Shown here piece after piece: positions 25,593 to 34,893 of a DNA stretch of 64,000 nt (positions within the stretch are counted from its first letter, which is position 1; the number at the start of each line of letters is the position of its first letter). Below the pieces are notes generated by a model that was not told where the DNA came from, did no database searches, and saw nothing but the letters and a program-made list of their open reading frames with translations. The stretch is taken from NCBI RefSeq assembly GCF_001514305.1, contig NZ_KQ949107.1, positions 1 to 64,000 on the forward strand. The letters are read 5' to 3'. The DNA is from Streptomyces dysideae (GTDB lineage: Bacteria > Actinomycetota > Actinomycetes > Streptomycetales > Streptomycetaceae). The position numbers and the translations under genes are program-made.

Positions 25593-27392
25593 TCAGACCT
25601 GCACGGTCCAGTGCTGGTTCCTGTGCGACTCGCTGTTCCAGCAGGTGTACTGCAGCAGTCGGGCGCCGTCCGTCATGAGGGCCCGGTCCACGTCGAGGCA
25701 CTTGCCGGAGTGACGGGCGATGATTGCGGCGTAGCCGGTGCCGGTGTCGCTCAGCCGCCACTGCTGGCTGGGGCGGCCGTCGCAGGTCTGCTGGACGATC
25801 GCGGCCGTGTTCGCCGTGGAGGAGCCGGCCACGTCCAGGCACAGTCCCGAGTGCCGGGAGAGGATCTGGTAGTAGCCCCCGCCGACGTCGTGCAGCTGCC
25901 ACCGCTGGTCGCCGCCGCCCGAGCAGCCGGCCTGTTCGATCGCGGCGCCGGCCGTGGTCGAGGAGCCGACCGCCTCGGCGCACTTGCCGGAGTGCCGCGC
26001 CTTGAGCGTCGTCGTGTCGGCCAGCTGGGACAGTGTCGATGTGAGGACGGGCACGTAGAAGTCGGTGATGCCTGCGATGTTCGGGTGCGTCCCGGTGCCG
26101 CCACTGCCTGGGAAGGTGTTGACGAGGTTGTCGAACGTGTACGCCACCCGCTGGGCGTCAGCACGCGTGTCGAGGGTCGCGTCCGCGAAGACGTCGGCCA
26201 CCGCGATGCCCCACTTCTGTGCGGCTTGCAGGTACACCTGGCGCAGGGCGAGTTGGGTGTCCCAGTCCCGCGAGCCCATTTTGTGGGCGGCCACGTACAC
26301 GAGCTGGGCGGACGGCCACTTCTGCCGCATCGTGCGGATGGTGGTTTCGAGCGTTCCGGCGTACGTGCCGGTGTCGAACGTGGCGGGGTCCTGGGAGGCG
26401 CTGACGGTGCCGACCGTGTAGGTGTGGTTGTTGAAGATCTCGCCGGCGTCGTTCGTGCCGCCGTCGAAGACGACGAAGTCGGGCGCCTGCGCGTTGGCGT
26501 TCTTCACCTGGGTGAGGATCTGGTTGCTGGTCGGACCCACGGTCGCGCCGTTCACCGCGTACTTCGTCAGCGTCATGCCTTCACGTTCGGCGAGGAAGTT
26601 CATGAAACTGCGGGAGTACTTGTGTCCCCAGACGATGCTGTCGCCGAAGGCGTAGACGGACGAGCCGTTGAGGGATCCGTAAGCGGGGTTCGCGGGGCGG
26701 GTCAGGCGGAAGTTGTCGATGGACTGCACACCGGTGCCGTAGTAGTTGCAGGCGACGAACTTCGCCAGGTTCTGTCCCGTGATGGTCTTCGTGGTGGAGA
26801 CCAGCACCGTCGGCGCGGCTTCCTTGCTGGTGACCGTGTACTGGACCTTGCCGAGGGTGAAGTCCATGTGCAGATCGACCGTGTACCACTTGGTCCGGTC
26901 GAAGCTGATCTTGGTCCAGGTGGGATTGAGCGAGTCCGGGGCGGAGGTGGAGTCCGAGTCGGGTCCGGTCGCGGCGTGACGGAACTCCGCGCCGGTCGCG
27001 GCCATGCCGAAGACCAGGCGTCCGGCGCTGTCGCGCAGTTCCAGACCGGTCTTCATGCCGGTGCTGCTGATGGCCGTCTTCCAGTCGAACCGCAGGTCGA
27101 GCGTCTTCTCCTGGGTGATCGACGACGCGAACGGCCGCACGGACGTCGTGTAGTTGCCCATGCCCTTCGTGACATCCAGTACGCCGTTGCCGATGGCGGC
27201 CCCGACCGGGAACCCGAAGTTCGCGGGGTTCGTCTGAGCGTCGAACGTCTCGTTGATGAACGTCGCGCCGGGGGTTTCGGCGGCGGAGGCGGCCGGAGCT
27301 GTGAGGAAGGCCGCGAGGAGCAGGATGCCGGCGGCCAGGGAGCCGGCCCATCTTCGGGGCCGACGGCCCGTTCTGCGCATGACCGTATACAC
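25593..27392 (-). CDS. Secreted SGNH hydrolase with ricin-type carbohydrate-binding tail (copy 1)
   Basis: A 599-residue exported protein. An Arg-rich signal peptide ends near LTAPAASAAE. Residues about 45-215 look like a jelly-roll concanavalin-type domain. The SGNH esterase domain follows, with block I VYAFGDSIVWGHKY, block III FDGGTNDAGE and block V GTHPNIAG supplying Ser, Gly, Asn and His. Three QxW repeats form a C-terminal ricin beta-trefoil. The GTG start at 27392 follows AAGGGAG. It is probably a carbohydrate esterase acting on substituted plant polysaccharide. A TTGACC/TAAGTT promoter flanked by two LacI sites lies at 27533-27579. It is paralogous to 49226-51022. Confidence 0.88.
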   Translation of the reverse strand: MYTVMRRTGRRPRRWAGSLAAGILLLAAFLTAPAASAAETPGATFINETFDAQTNPANFGFPVGAAIGNGVLDVTKGMGNYTTSVRPFASSITQEKTLDLRFDWKTAISSTGMKTGLELRDSAGRLVFGMAATGAEFRHAATGPDSDSTSAPDSLNPTWTKISFDRTKWYTVDLHMDFTLGKVQYTVTSKEAAPTVLVSTTKTITGQNLAKFVACNYYGTGVQSIDNFRLTRPANPAYGSLNGSSVYAFGDSIVWGHKYSRSFMNFLAEREGMTLTKYAVNGATVGPTSNQILTQVKNANAQAPDFVVFDGGTNDAGEIFNNHTYTVGTVSASQDPATFDTGTYAGTLETTIRTMRQKWPSAQLVYVAAHKMGSRDWDTQLALRQVYLQAAQKWGIAVADVFADATLDTRADAQRVAYTFDNLVNTFPGSGGTGTHPNIAGITDFYVPVLTSTLSQLADTTTLKARHSGKCAEAVGSSTTAGAAIEQAGCSGGGDQRWQLHDVGGGYYQILSRHSGLCLDVAGSSTANTAAIVQQTCDGRPSQQWRLSDTGTGYAAIIARHSGKCLDVDRALMTDGARLLQYTCWNSESHRNQHWTVQV

Positions 27393-27532
27393 GTGATCTC
27401 CCTTGATCTGGTGATACCGACCGGTGCCCGGCGGGGAGGAAGGTGCCCGGCCGTGGCTCGGCCCGAGGGCGCACAGAAAAGCCACGAAGTACCGGGAGCG
27501 ATGAGGTGTCCGACAACAGCAGGGGCAACTTA

Positions 27533-27579
27533 GTGATCGTTCACCTGAGCGGTCAAGATGTCTGCAGGTGATCGTTCAC
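27533..27579 (-). promoter_or_regulatory. LacI-controlled promoter of the SGNH gene, two operators
   Basis: GTGATCGTTCAC at 27533-27544 and 27568-27579, start to start 35 bp. On the minus strand they frame TTGACC (-35), an 18-bp spacer that holds one operator, and TAAGTT (-10). Confidence 0.8.
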
Positions 27580-27811
27580 TACGTGGGGGGTTCCACCGGC
27601 ACGACCTGAGCCGACCGGCTCTGGACTGCGAAGCAACTCCCCCCGTTCACACCATTGACACACAAGCGTTTCAGCCAGTCTTATGTGCGCCATCGTTGGT
27701 TTCGGCCACCACCTGATCGCCAGGGCCTCGCCATCGCCTGTCGGCTCGATCACGCTGCGCCCGACCCCTCTGCCTCGAAGGTTCCTGACGGGCACCGTCG
27801 AACCCTCAATC

Positions 27812-27823
27812 GTGATCGTTCAC
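27812..27823 (+). promoter_or_regulatory. LacI operator before the GH-A-like gene
   Basis: GTGATCGTTCAC ends 37 bp before the ATG at 27861 and is followed at once by TATCCG, a possible -10. The operator touching the -10 is the same geometry as at the other LacI sites. Confidence 0.75.
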
Positions 27824-27860
27824 TATCCGGCAGAAGTTCACCTGACACGGAGGTAGTGCA

Positions 27861-29861
27861 ATGAAGTCGAACACCGGCCCTTGGTCGCGCCGCAGGTTCC
27901 TCGCCACGAGCGGGGCGGCAGCCCTCGGGGGCATGGCGCTGAACCTCGTCGGCGGCCTCCCGCGGGCCGCCGCGGCCGGCGGCGTGGTCTCCTACGTCGA
28001 CACATCGAGGTCCACCTACGACAAGATCGCCCTGATGGTCGACGGGAAGCCCTTCTACCACAGTGGCGTCCAGTTCCGGTACGAGAAGCACAAGTACACG
28101 TTCGGCTGGACGGACGCCCAGCTGAAGCCGGTACTCGGGATGATCCGCGACGACGGGTTCACCGTGGTGAACATCCCGATCTGGTGGTCGCAGATCGAGA
28201 CCTCGAAGGACACGTTCGACTGGACCGACATCGACAAGTACGTGGCCTGGTGCAAGGAGTACGGCCTCAAGCTGGAACTCCTGTGGTTCAGCCACGAATC
28301 GACCGGTTCGTCCATCGCGGACCGGATGCCGGACTACGTGATGAACGACTACCAGTTCGTGGTGAGGTCCGACGGCACCAGGCTGACCCTGAACGGCAAC
28401 CCCCTCCTGGACAAGACCGACCCGAACCTGCTCGCCAGGGAGAAGTTCGTACTCGGCCGGCTCATGACCCACCTCGCGTCCGCCGACACCGCTCACACCG
28501 TCGTCGGCATCCAGGTGCTGAACGAACCGAACGTGTCGAAGCAGCAAGGCGGCTCGTCCATCGACCGCAGCTACAGCACCTACAGCACCGACCGCTGGAA
28601 CAGCGGCGGGTACACCGACGCGACGAAGTTCCGCAAGGACGTGCTGCTGGACTACCTGACCCAGCTGGGACAGGTGATCAAGCAGTCGGACTACTCGGTG
28701 TACACCCGGGTCAACCTCGCAGGCAGCGCGGACACGGTGCCGGTCGCCGAGAACGAGGCCTTGAGGAGCCAGGGAACGGCGACCATCGACTTCTTCGGAA
28801 GGGACCTGTACACCAAGGGCCTCGACACGCTCTACAACTACGGGAGGGACGGCCTCTGGGCCCAGGGGAAGAACTTCCCCATGGTCCCGGAGAACTTCGG
28901 AGGATCCCCGGCGGCGGACGTCGAGAAGTTCAACGCCCTCGCCGGCAACACCGCCCTCAATCTGTACGCCGCCCTGGACCCGGACTCCAGCACGGGCAGC
29001 AGCGACCACGGCCTGTACAACTTCAACCCCACCACCAAGGTCGTCACCCGCAAGGCCGTCTCGGACAGGGTCGCGCGGCTCAACCGTGCGCTGAACAAGA
29101 TCCACCGAGACCTCGCCAGCAGGACTCCGGTGGAACGCGGCGGAACCACCTTGCAGACCTTCAACCGGGGCGCGACCGCCAGCACCAGCTTCACCAAGAC
29201 CCTGGGCGGGCTGGACATCGGCTTCGCGACCACGAGCGGTGCGCAAGGACTCGCCGTCAGGCGCAGTGCGGCCGAGTTCGCCCTCACCACCACGACCCAG
29301 GCCACGTTCACAATGCCGGGAACCACCGGCGTCGTACGGTCCGTAGAGGTCGGCAGGTACGACGCGAACGACAACTGGGTGAAGTCCGGCACCAAGGCGT
29401 ACAGCACCGTGTCCGGGAACACCGAAATCACCCTGGCGGCCGAGGAATGCGTACGGGTCTCATACCTCGTCAGCGGCGCCCGGTACAAGCTGAGGAACAC
29501 GTCCTCGGGCAAGTACCTCGACACCGATGCGAACGGCGCGGTCATCGTTTCGTCCGGGACCATCTATGACGACCAGGACTGGATCGTCGCCAGGGACACG
29601 TCAGGATCGTGGACCATCAAGAACGTGCGGACGGGACGCTTCTACCTGGAAGCCGGCGCGAGCAACAACGACGTCATCTGGAACACCGGCACCGTCGCGG
29701 ACGCCTCGCTCTGGAACCTGGAAGGGGTCGCGGCAGGCGGGCTCCGCGTCAGGAACACCCACACGGGAAGGGCCTACCTGTACGGGAACTCCGCAGGTGA
29801 GGCGAAGTGGAACACGGGAACGCAGGACGCGAGCACGGTCTGGGAGTTCCAGCCCAGGTAG
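27861..29861 (+). CDS. Secreted clan GH-A-like glycoside hydrolase with beta-trefoil tail
   Basis: A 666-residue protein. The Tat signal contains SRRRFLATSGAAA. The TIM barrel (about 45-420) resembles GH35/GH42/DUF4978-type beta-galactosidases: FTVVNIPIWWSQIE, the likely acid/base Glu222 in QVLNEPN, and the likely nucleophile Glu344 in MVPENFGG. A beta-sandwich (about 430-530) and a ricin-like trefoil follow. GGAGG lies before the ATG and a LacI operator 38 bp upstream. It is divergent from the SGNH gene. Its homologue at 51344 carries an inserted domain in the barrel. A secreted beta-galactosidase or related exo-enzyme is likely; the exact family is uncertain. Confidence 0.85.
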   Translation: MKSNTGPWSRRRFLATSGAAALGGMALNLVGGLPRAAAAGGVVSYVDTSRSTYDKIALMVDGKPFYHSGVQFRYEKHKYTFGWTDAQLKPVLGMIRDDGFTVVNIPIWWSQIETSKDTFDWTDIDKYVAWCKEYGLKLELLWFSHESTGSSIADRMPDYVMNDYQFVVRSDGTRLTLNGNPLLDKTDPNLLAREKFVLGRLMTHLASADTAHTVVGIQVLNEPNVSKQQGGSSIDRSYSTYSTDRWNSGGYTDATKFRKDVLLDYLTQLGQVIKQSDYSVYTRVNLAGSADTVPVAENEALRSQGTATIDFFGRDLYTKGLDTLYNYGRDGLWAQGKNFPMVPENFGGSPAADVEKFNALAGNTALNLYAALDPDSSTGSSDHGLYNFNPTTKVVTRKAVSDRVARLNRALNKIHRDLASRTPVERGGTTLQTFNRGATASTSFTKTLGGLDIGFATTSGAQGLAVRRSAAEFALTTTTQATFTMPGTTGVVRSVEVGRYDANDNWVKSGTKAYSTVSGNTEITLAAEECVRVSYLVSGARYKLRNTSSGKYLDTDANGAVIVSSGTIYDDQDWIVARDTSGSWTIKNVRTGRFYLEAGASNNDVIWNTGTVADASLWNLEGVAAGGLRVRNTHTGRAYLYGNSAGEAKWNTGTQDASTVWEFQPR

Positions 29862-29875
29862 CCGCCCTCCCGCCG

Positions 29876-29923
29876 TCCCCTCCCCCGCGCCGGCCGGAAC
29901 GGCGATCCACGCGGGGGAGGGGA
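29876..29923. terminator. 14-bp stem terminator hairpin
   Basis: TCCCCTCCCCCGCG pairs exactly with 29910-29923 across a 20-base loop, starting 14 bp after the GH-A-like stop codon. It separates that gene from the fusion regulator at 29955. Confidence 0.7.
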
Positions 29924-29954
29924 GGGCGCAGGATGCCCGTGTAATGATTGCTGC

Positions 29955-31670
29955 ATGACTCAGGCCGAGGTGTTGCGGGCTCTGGACGCCAGGGCCGCCG
30001 ACCAGTGGGGTCTGGTGACCACCGCGCAGGCGAAGCTGGACGGCGTGCAGGGGGTCCAGCTCCTGCGCCTGGAGCGGTCCGGGGCGCTGGAGAGCGTCGG
30101 CCACGGGGTGTACCGCCTGCCCGCCTCTCCCCCACCGGAGCACCTGAGGATCAAGGTCGCGTGGCTGCGGCTGGATCCCAGGACGCCGGCGCGGGACCGC
30201 CGCATGGACGGCCCCGGGGCGGGCGTCGTCTCCCACACCTCCGCGTGTGTGGTGCACGGCCTGGGCGGCCGGCCCGCCGACCCTGTGGAGCTGACGGTCT
30301 CGTCCCGCCGTACCACTCGTGACGAGACCGTCGTGTTGCACCGCGCCGCAATGGACGCCGAGGACATCACCGTCGTCGACGGGCTGCCCGTCACCACCGT
30401 GCCGCGTACCGTCGTCGACCTGCTTGAAGCCCGTGCCGACGCGGCCCGTACGGGCACGTTCGTCGCCGAAGCCGCCGCCCGTGGCCTCGTGCGCGTCGAC
30501 GACCTCGCGCCACGGGTCGTGGCCTTCGCCGGCGCCTACGGACTGCCCGCGGAGGCGTCCGGCGCGGAGCTGCTGGAGTTCCTGTGCGAGCGGGCGGGGC
30601 GTCCTCTGCGGGCGCGGAAGGCCGGTCGGCCCGCCGTGAAGGCCGCCGGTCCGAGTGCGACCTACGGCCTGGAGAGGAAGCGGCCGACCATCTGGGAGGT
30701 CGCCAAGCGGGCCGGCGTGTCGCACCAGACCGTGTCCCGGTTCCTGAAGAACGACAGCGGCATGAAGCCGACGACGCGAGCGAGGATCGAGCGGGCCGTC
30801 ACCGAGCTGGACTACCGGCCCAACCTCATGGCGCGGTCGATGCGCACACAGCGGTCCCAGCGGATCACCATCGTGCTGCCCGAGTTGAGCGGCTTCGTTC
30901 CGATCCCCCTGTTGAGGGGTGCCTCGGCCGCGGCGCACGAGGCCGGGTACATGACCGACGTCGTCGGGCTGGAGGGCGGCGAGTCGCGGCGCGCCCGCAG
31001 CGTGCTGTCCCTGCTGGAGACCCGGCAGGCGGACGGGGTGCTGTCGCTGGTGCCGCTGGGGGACCTCGCCGGCGGCCAGGGAGCCGGGCAGTGGCCCGTG
31101 GTGGTGCTGGGCGAGTACGACGACAACCTCCAGTCCCGGGGACGGCTGGCCGACGGACGCCCCGCCGAGGAGATCCTGCGTCACCTCGCGGACCAGGGAC
31201 ACCGCCGGTTCCTCCACGTCGCAGGCTCGCAGGACTGGGCCTCGGCCCGCAACCGGCGGGCGGTCTACGTGGAGGCGGTCGAGCGACTGGGCCTTACGTC
31301 CTACGGCGTCGTCGACGGGGACTGGTCCGTGCGCTCCGGCTACGAGGCCGCGCGAGACCTGCCCGCCGATTCCGGCGTGACGGCCGTGCTGGCCGCCAAT
31401 GACTACGTCGCCCTGGGGGTACTGCGCGGCTTCCAGGACCGCGGTACGCGGGTGCCCGAGGAGATGAGCGTCTTCGGCTGGGACGACGAGGAGTTCACCC
31501 GGTACTTCTCGCCGAGCATCTCGACGGTGCACATCAACAAGGAAGAGGTCGGCCGCCAGTCGATGCTGTCGCTGCTCGCTCTTCTGCGCGGCGAGCCCGA
31601 GCAGCAGTCCGAGGTGACGGATCTGTTCCACCTCGTGCCGCGAGGGTCGAGCGGTCCGGTCCCTCACTGA
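29955..31670 (+). CDS. AbiEi antitoxin-like domain fused to a LacI repressor
   Basis: A 571-residue protein in one open frame. Residues 1-215 look like a whole AbiEi/antitoxin_4-type protein: an N-terminal winged helix (GLVTTAQAKLDGVQGVQLLR then GVYRLP) and the C-terminal part VSHTSACVVHGLGG, TTVPRTVVDLLEARADAART. Residues about 236-571 are a complete LacI repressor: PTIWEVAKRAGVSHQTVSRF, hinge YRPNLMARSMRT, effector domain ending VFGWDDEEFTRYFSPS. The linker is basic (LRARKAGRPAVKAAG). No AbiEii-type toxin gene is adjacent. A GTG near 30636 might also start a free LacI, though without a clear ribosome site. The gene sits among LacI-controlled sugar genes, so the LacI half probably still acts there. 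Confidence 0.85.
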   Translation: MTQAEVLRALDARAADQWGLVTTAQAKLDGVQGVQLLRLERSGALESVGHGVYRLPASPPPEHLRIKVAWLRLDPRTPARDRRMDGPGAGVVSHTSACVVHGLGGRPADPVELTVSSRRTTRDETVVLHRAAMDAEDITVVDGLPVTTVPRTVVDLLEARADAARTGTFVAEAAARGLVRVDDLAPRVVAFAGAYGLPAEASGAELLEFLCERAGRPLRARKAGRPAVKAAGPSATYGLERKRPTIWEVAKRAGVSHQTVSRFLKNDSGMKPTTRARIERAVTELDYRPNLMARSMRTQRSQRITIVLPELSGFVPIPLLRGASAAAHEAGYMTDVVGLEGGESRRARSVLSLLETRQADGVLSLVPLGDLAGGQGAGQWPVVVLGEYDDNLQSRGRLADGRPAEEILRHLADQGHRRFLHVAGSQDWASARNRRAVYVEAVERLGLTSYGVVDGDWSVRSGYEAARDLPADSGVTAVLAANDYVALGVLRGFQDRGTRVPEEMSVFGWDDEEFTRYFSPSISTVHINKEEVGRQSMLSLLALLRGEPEQQSEVTDLFHLVPRGSSGPVPH

Positions 31671-31706
31671 ATCCCGCGGCGGTTCCGACAAGGCGTCACG
31701 CGGAAT

Positions 31707-31752
31707 GTGAACGATCACTGCGCCACTCTTGACCGCGAAGGTGATCGTTCAC
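31707..31752 (+). promoter_or_regulatory. LacI-controlled promoter of the Gfo/Idh operon, two operators
   Basis: GTGAACGATCAC at 31707-31718 and GTGATCGTTCAC at 31741-31752, start to start 34 bp. Between them lies TTGACC (-35); the second operator fills the 18-bp spacer and abuts TACGTT (-10). The leader to the ATG at 31941 is about 180 bp with no gene. Confidence 0.82.
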
Positions 31753-31940
31753 TACGTTCGGGCTGCCGCCCTGTTCGTATCGGCGAGAGCCGAGTCCCTC
31801 TGACGGAGCCGTTCCCCTCGACCGCACGGGCACGCGTGCACGACTTGGGCTGAGCAGGTCGAACCGACCCACTTCGTCAGCGGTTGACGAACCCCCAATG
31901 CCGCGCCCAGGCACCGCCCGAGCTTCCACGAAAGAGCCAC

Positions 31941-33068
31941 ATGACTGAGTACAGCCAATCCGCGCGGGTGGCGATCGTCGGTGCCGGCAATATCGCCGAC
32001 GGCTCCCACATGCCCGCCGTCCAGGCCCAGAGCGGCGAGGCGACCGTCATTGCCGTGGTCGACGTCGACCTGCGGCGCGCCGAGGCGTTCGCTGCCCGCT
32101 GGGGCATTCCCGCCGCCTACGACAGCCTCGACCGGATGCTCCAGGAGCAGCACCCGGACCTGGTCATCGTCTGCACGCCCCCGATCGCCCACGGCGAGGC
32201 CATCACCGCCTGTCTGGACGCCGGCGCGTCGGTGTGGTGCGAGAAACCCCCCACCCTCTCGGTCGCCGAGTACGACGCCGTCGCCGCCCACGAGCGTGAG
32301 GGCGGCCCCTACGTCTCCTACGTCTTCCAGCACCGGTTCGGATCCGCCGCCCGAGCCCTGCGGGAGAACATCCGCACCGGCCGCCTCGGCGCTCCCCTGG
32401 TAGGCGTCTGCCACACCCTGTGGTACCGGGACGACGCCTACTTCGAGGTTCCCTGGCGCGGCAAGTGGGAGACCGAGGGCGGCGGCCCCACCATGGGCCA
32501 CGGCATCCACCAGATTGACCTCATGCTGTCCCTGATGGGGGAATGGACCGAAGTCCGCGCCGCCATGGGCACGCTGGCCCGCGACGTGGAGACCGAGGAC
32601 GTCTCCATGGCGATGGTCCGCTTCGCCAATGGCGCCATGGTGTCCATGGTCAACAGCCTCCTCTCTCCCCGTGAGACCAGCTACCTGCGCTTCGACTTCG
32701 CCGAGGCGACGGTCGAGCTGTCCCACCTCTACGGCTACGACAACTCCGGCTGGACGTGGACCCCCGCCCCCCACCGGGCCGACGCCACGGCGGGGGAGCT
32801 GGGAGCACCGCTCGACAACGAACCCAGTTCGCACGCCGCGCAGTTGCGCGCGCTGCTGCGGTCGCTGCGAGCCGGAGAACGCCCGGAGGCCAGTGGCGAC
32901 GACGGCCGCCGCGTCCTGGCCCTCATCGCGGCCCTGTACGAGTCGGCGATGACGGGACGCCCCGTCACCCCGGGCATGATCACCCCGGCCAACCCGTACT
33001 ACCACTCCATGAGCGGCCGCCCCGGCGCCGCCCAGGACAACACCGTCAAGGAGAAGACCGGTGTCTGA
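31941..33068 (+). CDS. Gfo/Idh/MocA-family sugar oxidoreductase
   Basis: A 375-residue NAD(P)-dependent dehydrogenase. The N-terminal Rossmann motif is VAIVGAGNIADGSHMPAVQA; the conserved EKP motif appears as CEKPPTLS, and the catalytic His lies in MGHGIHQIDLML. Such enzymes oxidise or epimerise sugars and their derivatives in the cytoplasm. ATG 31941 is chosen over an upstream ATG at 31884 because homology starts a few residues later. It is first of three overlapping genes (Gfo/Idh, DUF6807, cupin) behind a LacI-controlled promoter, so it probably processes a sugar released from the polysaccharide. Confidence 0.9.
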   Translation: MTEYSQSARVAIVGAGNIADGSHMPAVQAQSGEATVIAVVDVDLRRAEAFAARWGIPAAYDSLDRMLQEQHPDLVIVCTPPIAHGEAITACLDAGASVWCEKPPTLSVAEYDAVAAHEREGGPYVSYVFQHRFGSAARALRENIRTGRLGAPLVGVCHTLWYRDDAYFEVPWRGKWETEGGGPTMGHGIHQIDLMLSLMGEWTEVRAAMGTLARDVETEDVSMAMVRFANGAMVSMVNSLLSPRETSYLRFDFAEATVELSHLYGYDNSGWTWTPAPHRADATAGELGAPLDNEPSSHAAQLRALLRSLRAGERPEASGDDGRRVLALIAALYESAMTGRPVTPGMITPANPYYHSMSGRPGAAQDNTVKEKTGV

Positions 33069-33990
33069 GACCCCCTTGCGTATCGAGCACGACGCCGCCG
33101 GGACCCAGTTCGTGGTGTCGGCCGCGGGCGTGGACCTCGCCACGTACGTCTACCGGCCGAACACCCCGCTCGAAGAATCCCCCAAGCCCTACGTCTACCC
33201 CCTGAAAACCCTCTCCGGCGCACCCGTGGGCGTCTACCGGCCCTGGGACCACCGCTGGCACAAGGGCCTGCAGATGACCTGGTCGCACCTGTCCGGGGAC
33301 AACTTCTGGGGCGGGCCCACCTTCAAAGCGGGCGCGCCCGGACACGGCTACGTCTGGCGTGAGAACCACGGCCACCAGGTGCACCGCGCCTTCGACCGGC
33401 AGGACGTCAGCGACAGCGGCAGCGAGGTGTCGGTCGTCCAGGGCCTGGACTGGATCGCCTCCAGCGACGAGGTGTGGATCGACGAGACCCGCACCCTCCG
33501 CTTCCACGGCGCCGACACCGACGACGGCGTCTGGGCGCTGGACTTCACCACCGACCTGACCAACGTCCACCACGAGCCCCTGGAGATGGGCAGCCCCACC
33601 ACACACGGCCGCGCCAACGCCGGCTACACCGGACTGTTCTGGCGCGGGCCCCGGGCATGGACCGGCGCCGACGTCATCGCCGACGGGGGCCAGGAAGGAG
33701 ACGCCGTCATGGGCACCCAGGGCGCCTGGGCCGCCATCACCGGCGAGCACGACGAGATCGACGGCGGCGCCACGGTCCTCGCCTACGCCGGGACCACCAC
33801 GGCCGCCGCCCCGCTGAAGTGGTTCGCCCGCAGCAGCGCCTTCGCCTGCCTCAACCCGTCGCCCGCCTTCGACACGGAGATCAAGCTGGAACCCGGTGAG
33901 TCCCTGTCCCTGAGCCACCGCTTCGTGTTCATCGACCGCATGGTGGACCGCGCTGAACTCGAACCGATCGCGCAGGAGTTCGCGCTGTGA
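33061..33990 (+). CDS. DUF6807 (PmoA-like) family protein
   Basis: A 309-residue protein that starts at a GTG overlapping the upstream gene by 8 bp. Characteristic blocks are YVYPLKTLSGAPVGVYRPWD, HRWHKGLQMTW and SPTTHGRANAGYTGLFWRGP. The His/Asp-rich segment at about 60-70 may bind metal or sugar. DUF6807/PmoA proteins occur with Gfo/Idh oxidoreductases in sugar-degradation loci, but their reaction is not established to my knowledge. There is no signal peptide. Confidence 0.85.
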   Translation: MSETPLRIEHDAAGTQFVVSAAGVDLATYVYRPNTPLEESPKPYVYPLKTLSGAPVGVYRPWDHRWHKGLQMTWSHLSGDNFWGGPTFKAGAPGHGYVWRENHGHQVHRAFDRQDVSDSGSEVSVVQGLDWIASSDEVWIDETRTLRFHGADTDDGVWALDFTTDLTNVHHEPLEMGSPTTHGRANAGYTGLFWRGPRAWTGADVIADGGQEGDAVMGTQGAWAAITGEHDEIDGGATVLAYAGTTTAAAPLKWFARSSAFACLNPSPAFDTEIKLEPGESLSLSHRFVFIDRMVDRAELEPIAQEFAL

Positions 33991-34730
33991 CCGCCCTGCC
34001 CGACTTCCCCGGAGCCGTGGGGCTCAGCCAGCTGGAGGTGTACTCCTGGCCCGCCGCGGACGACGAACACGGCGGCTCCCCCCACATGCACCTCGCCTGC
34101 GCGGAGTGCTACGTCGTCGTCAGCGGCCGCGGCCGACTGGAAACCCTCAACCACAATGGGCACACGACGACCGAGCTGCACCCCGGAGACACGGTCTGGT
34201 TCACCCCGGGCACGATCCACCGCGCCATCAACGACGAAGACCTGCGCGTGATCGTCGTCATGCAGAACAGCGGCCTCCCCGAAGCAGGCGACGCGGTCAT
34301 GACCTTCCCGCCCGCATGCCTCTCCCCCGAGACCTACCCGGACGCGGCCTCGCTCCTCGACGCCGAAGGCACCCCCAGCCCCGAGCGCGCCCAGGCACGC
34401 AGGGACCTGGCCATCGAGGGATTCGGGGAGCTGACGCGGCAGTGGCGGCGCGGCAACCGCTCGGCGTACGAGGAGTTCTGCGCGGCAGCCGTGCGACTCG
34501 TCCAGCCACGCCTGGACGCCTGGGAGAAGACGGTCAACGACGGTGCGCTGGCCGCCGCACAGGAGGCACTGCGGCAGATCAGCGCGCTACGGAAGGGCGA
34601 CTTCAACCACCTGTTCGAAGCGGCCCTTTCGCGTATCGCCCAACCGCCCCGGCAGACCCTGGGCATGTGCGGTTTCCTGCGCGCCTACGACCCGGTCCGC
34701 CGGGCCGGCACCTCCGCCGACCCTCAGTGA
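33987..34730 (+). CDS. Cupin-domain protein
   Basis: A 247-residue protein. The first half is a cupin barrel with metal-ligand-like HMHLACAECYVVVSGRGRLE and the second motif HPGDTVWFTPGTIHRAIN. The second half is helical and unlike known domains I can name. The start GTG overlaps the DUF6807 stop (GTGA), so the three genes are translated together. It may bind or isomerise a sugar, or serve as a sensor. No terminator is seen before the GH43 gene 163 bp on, which may belong to the same transcript. Confidence 0.82.
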   Translation: MTALPDFPGAVGLSQLEVYSWPAADDEHGGSPHMHLACAECYVVVSGRGRLETLNHNGHTTTELHPGDTVWFTPGTIHRAINDEDLRVIVVMQNSGLPEAGDAVMTFPPACLSPETYPDAASLLDAEGTPSPERAQARRDLAIEGFGELTRQWRRGNRSAYEEFCAAAVRLVQPRLDAWEKTVNDGALAAAQEALRQISALRKGDFNHLFEAALSRIAQPPRQTLGMCGFLRAYDPVRRAGTSADPQ

Positions 34731-34893
34731 CGCCCCACCCCCGCCCCACCCACCCACCGAAGACCGCGACGGGCATTTCCGCCGCGATCAACGCCCAGGA
34801 CTGCGTGCGCGTCGCGCACTTCCAAGCCGGTAGGTGGAGAACATGTCCAACGGGTGTTGACGTGCCCGGGTTCGAACTAAGGAAAGCGTCTCG

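Noticed and set aside
24057..27533. A 1158-codon plus-strand frame opposite the LacI and SGNH genes
   Set aside because: It is the antisense shadow of two well-supported minus-strand genes; its composition is Val/Gly/Arg-rich without domains.
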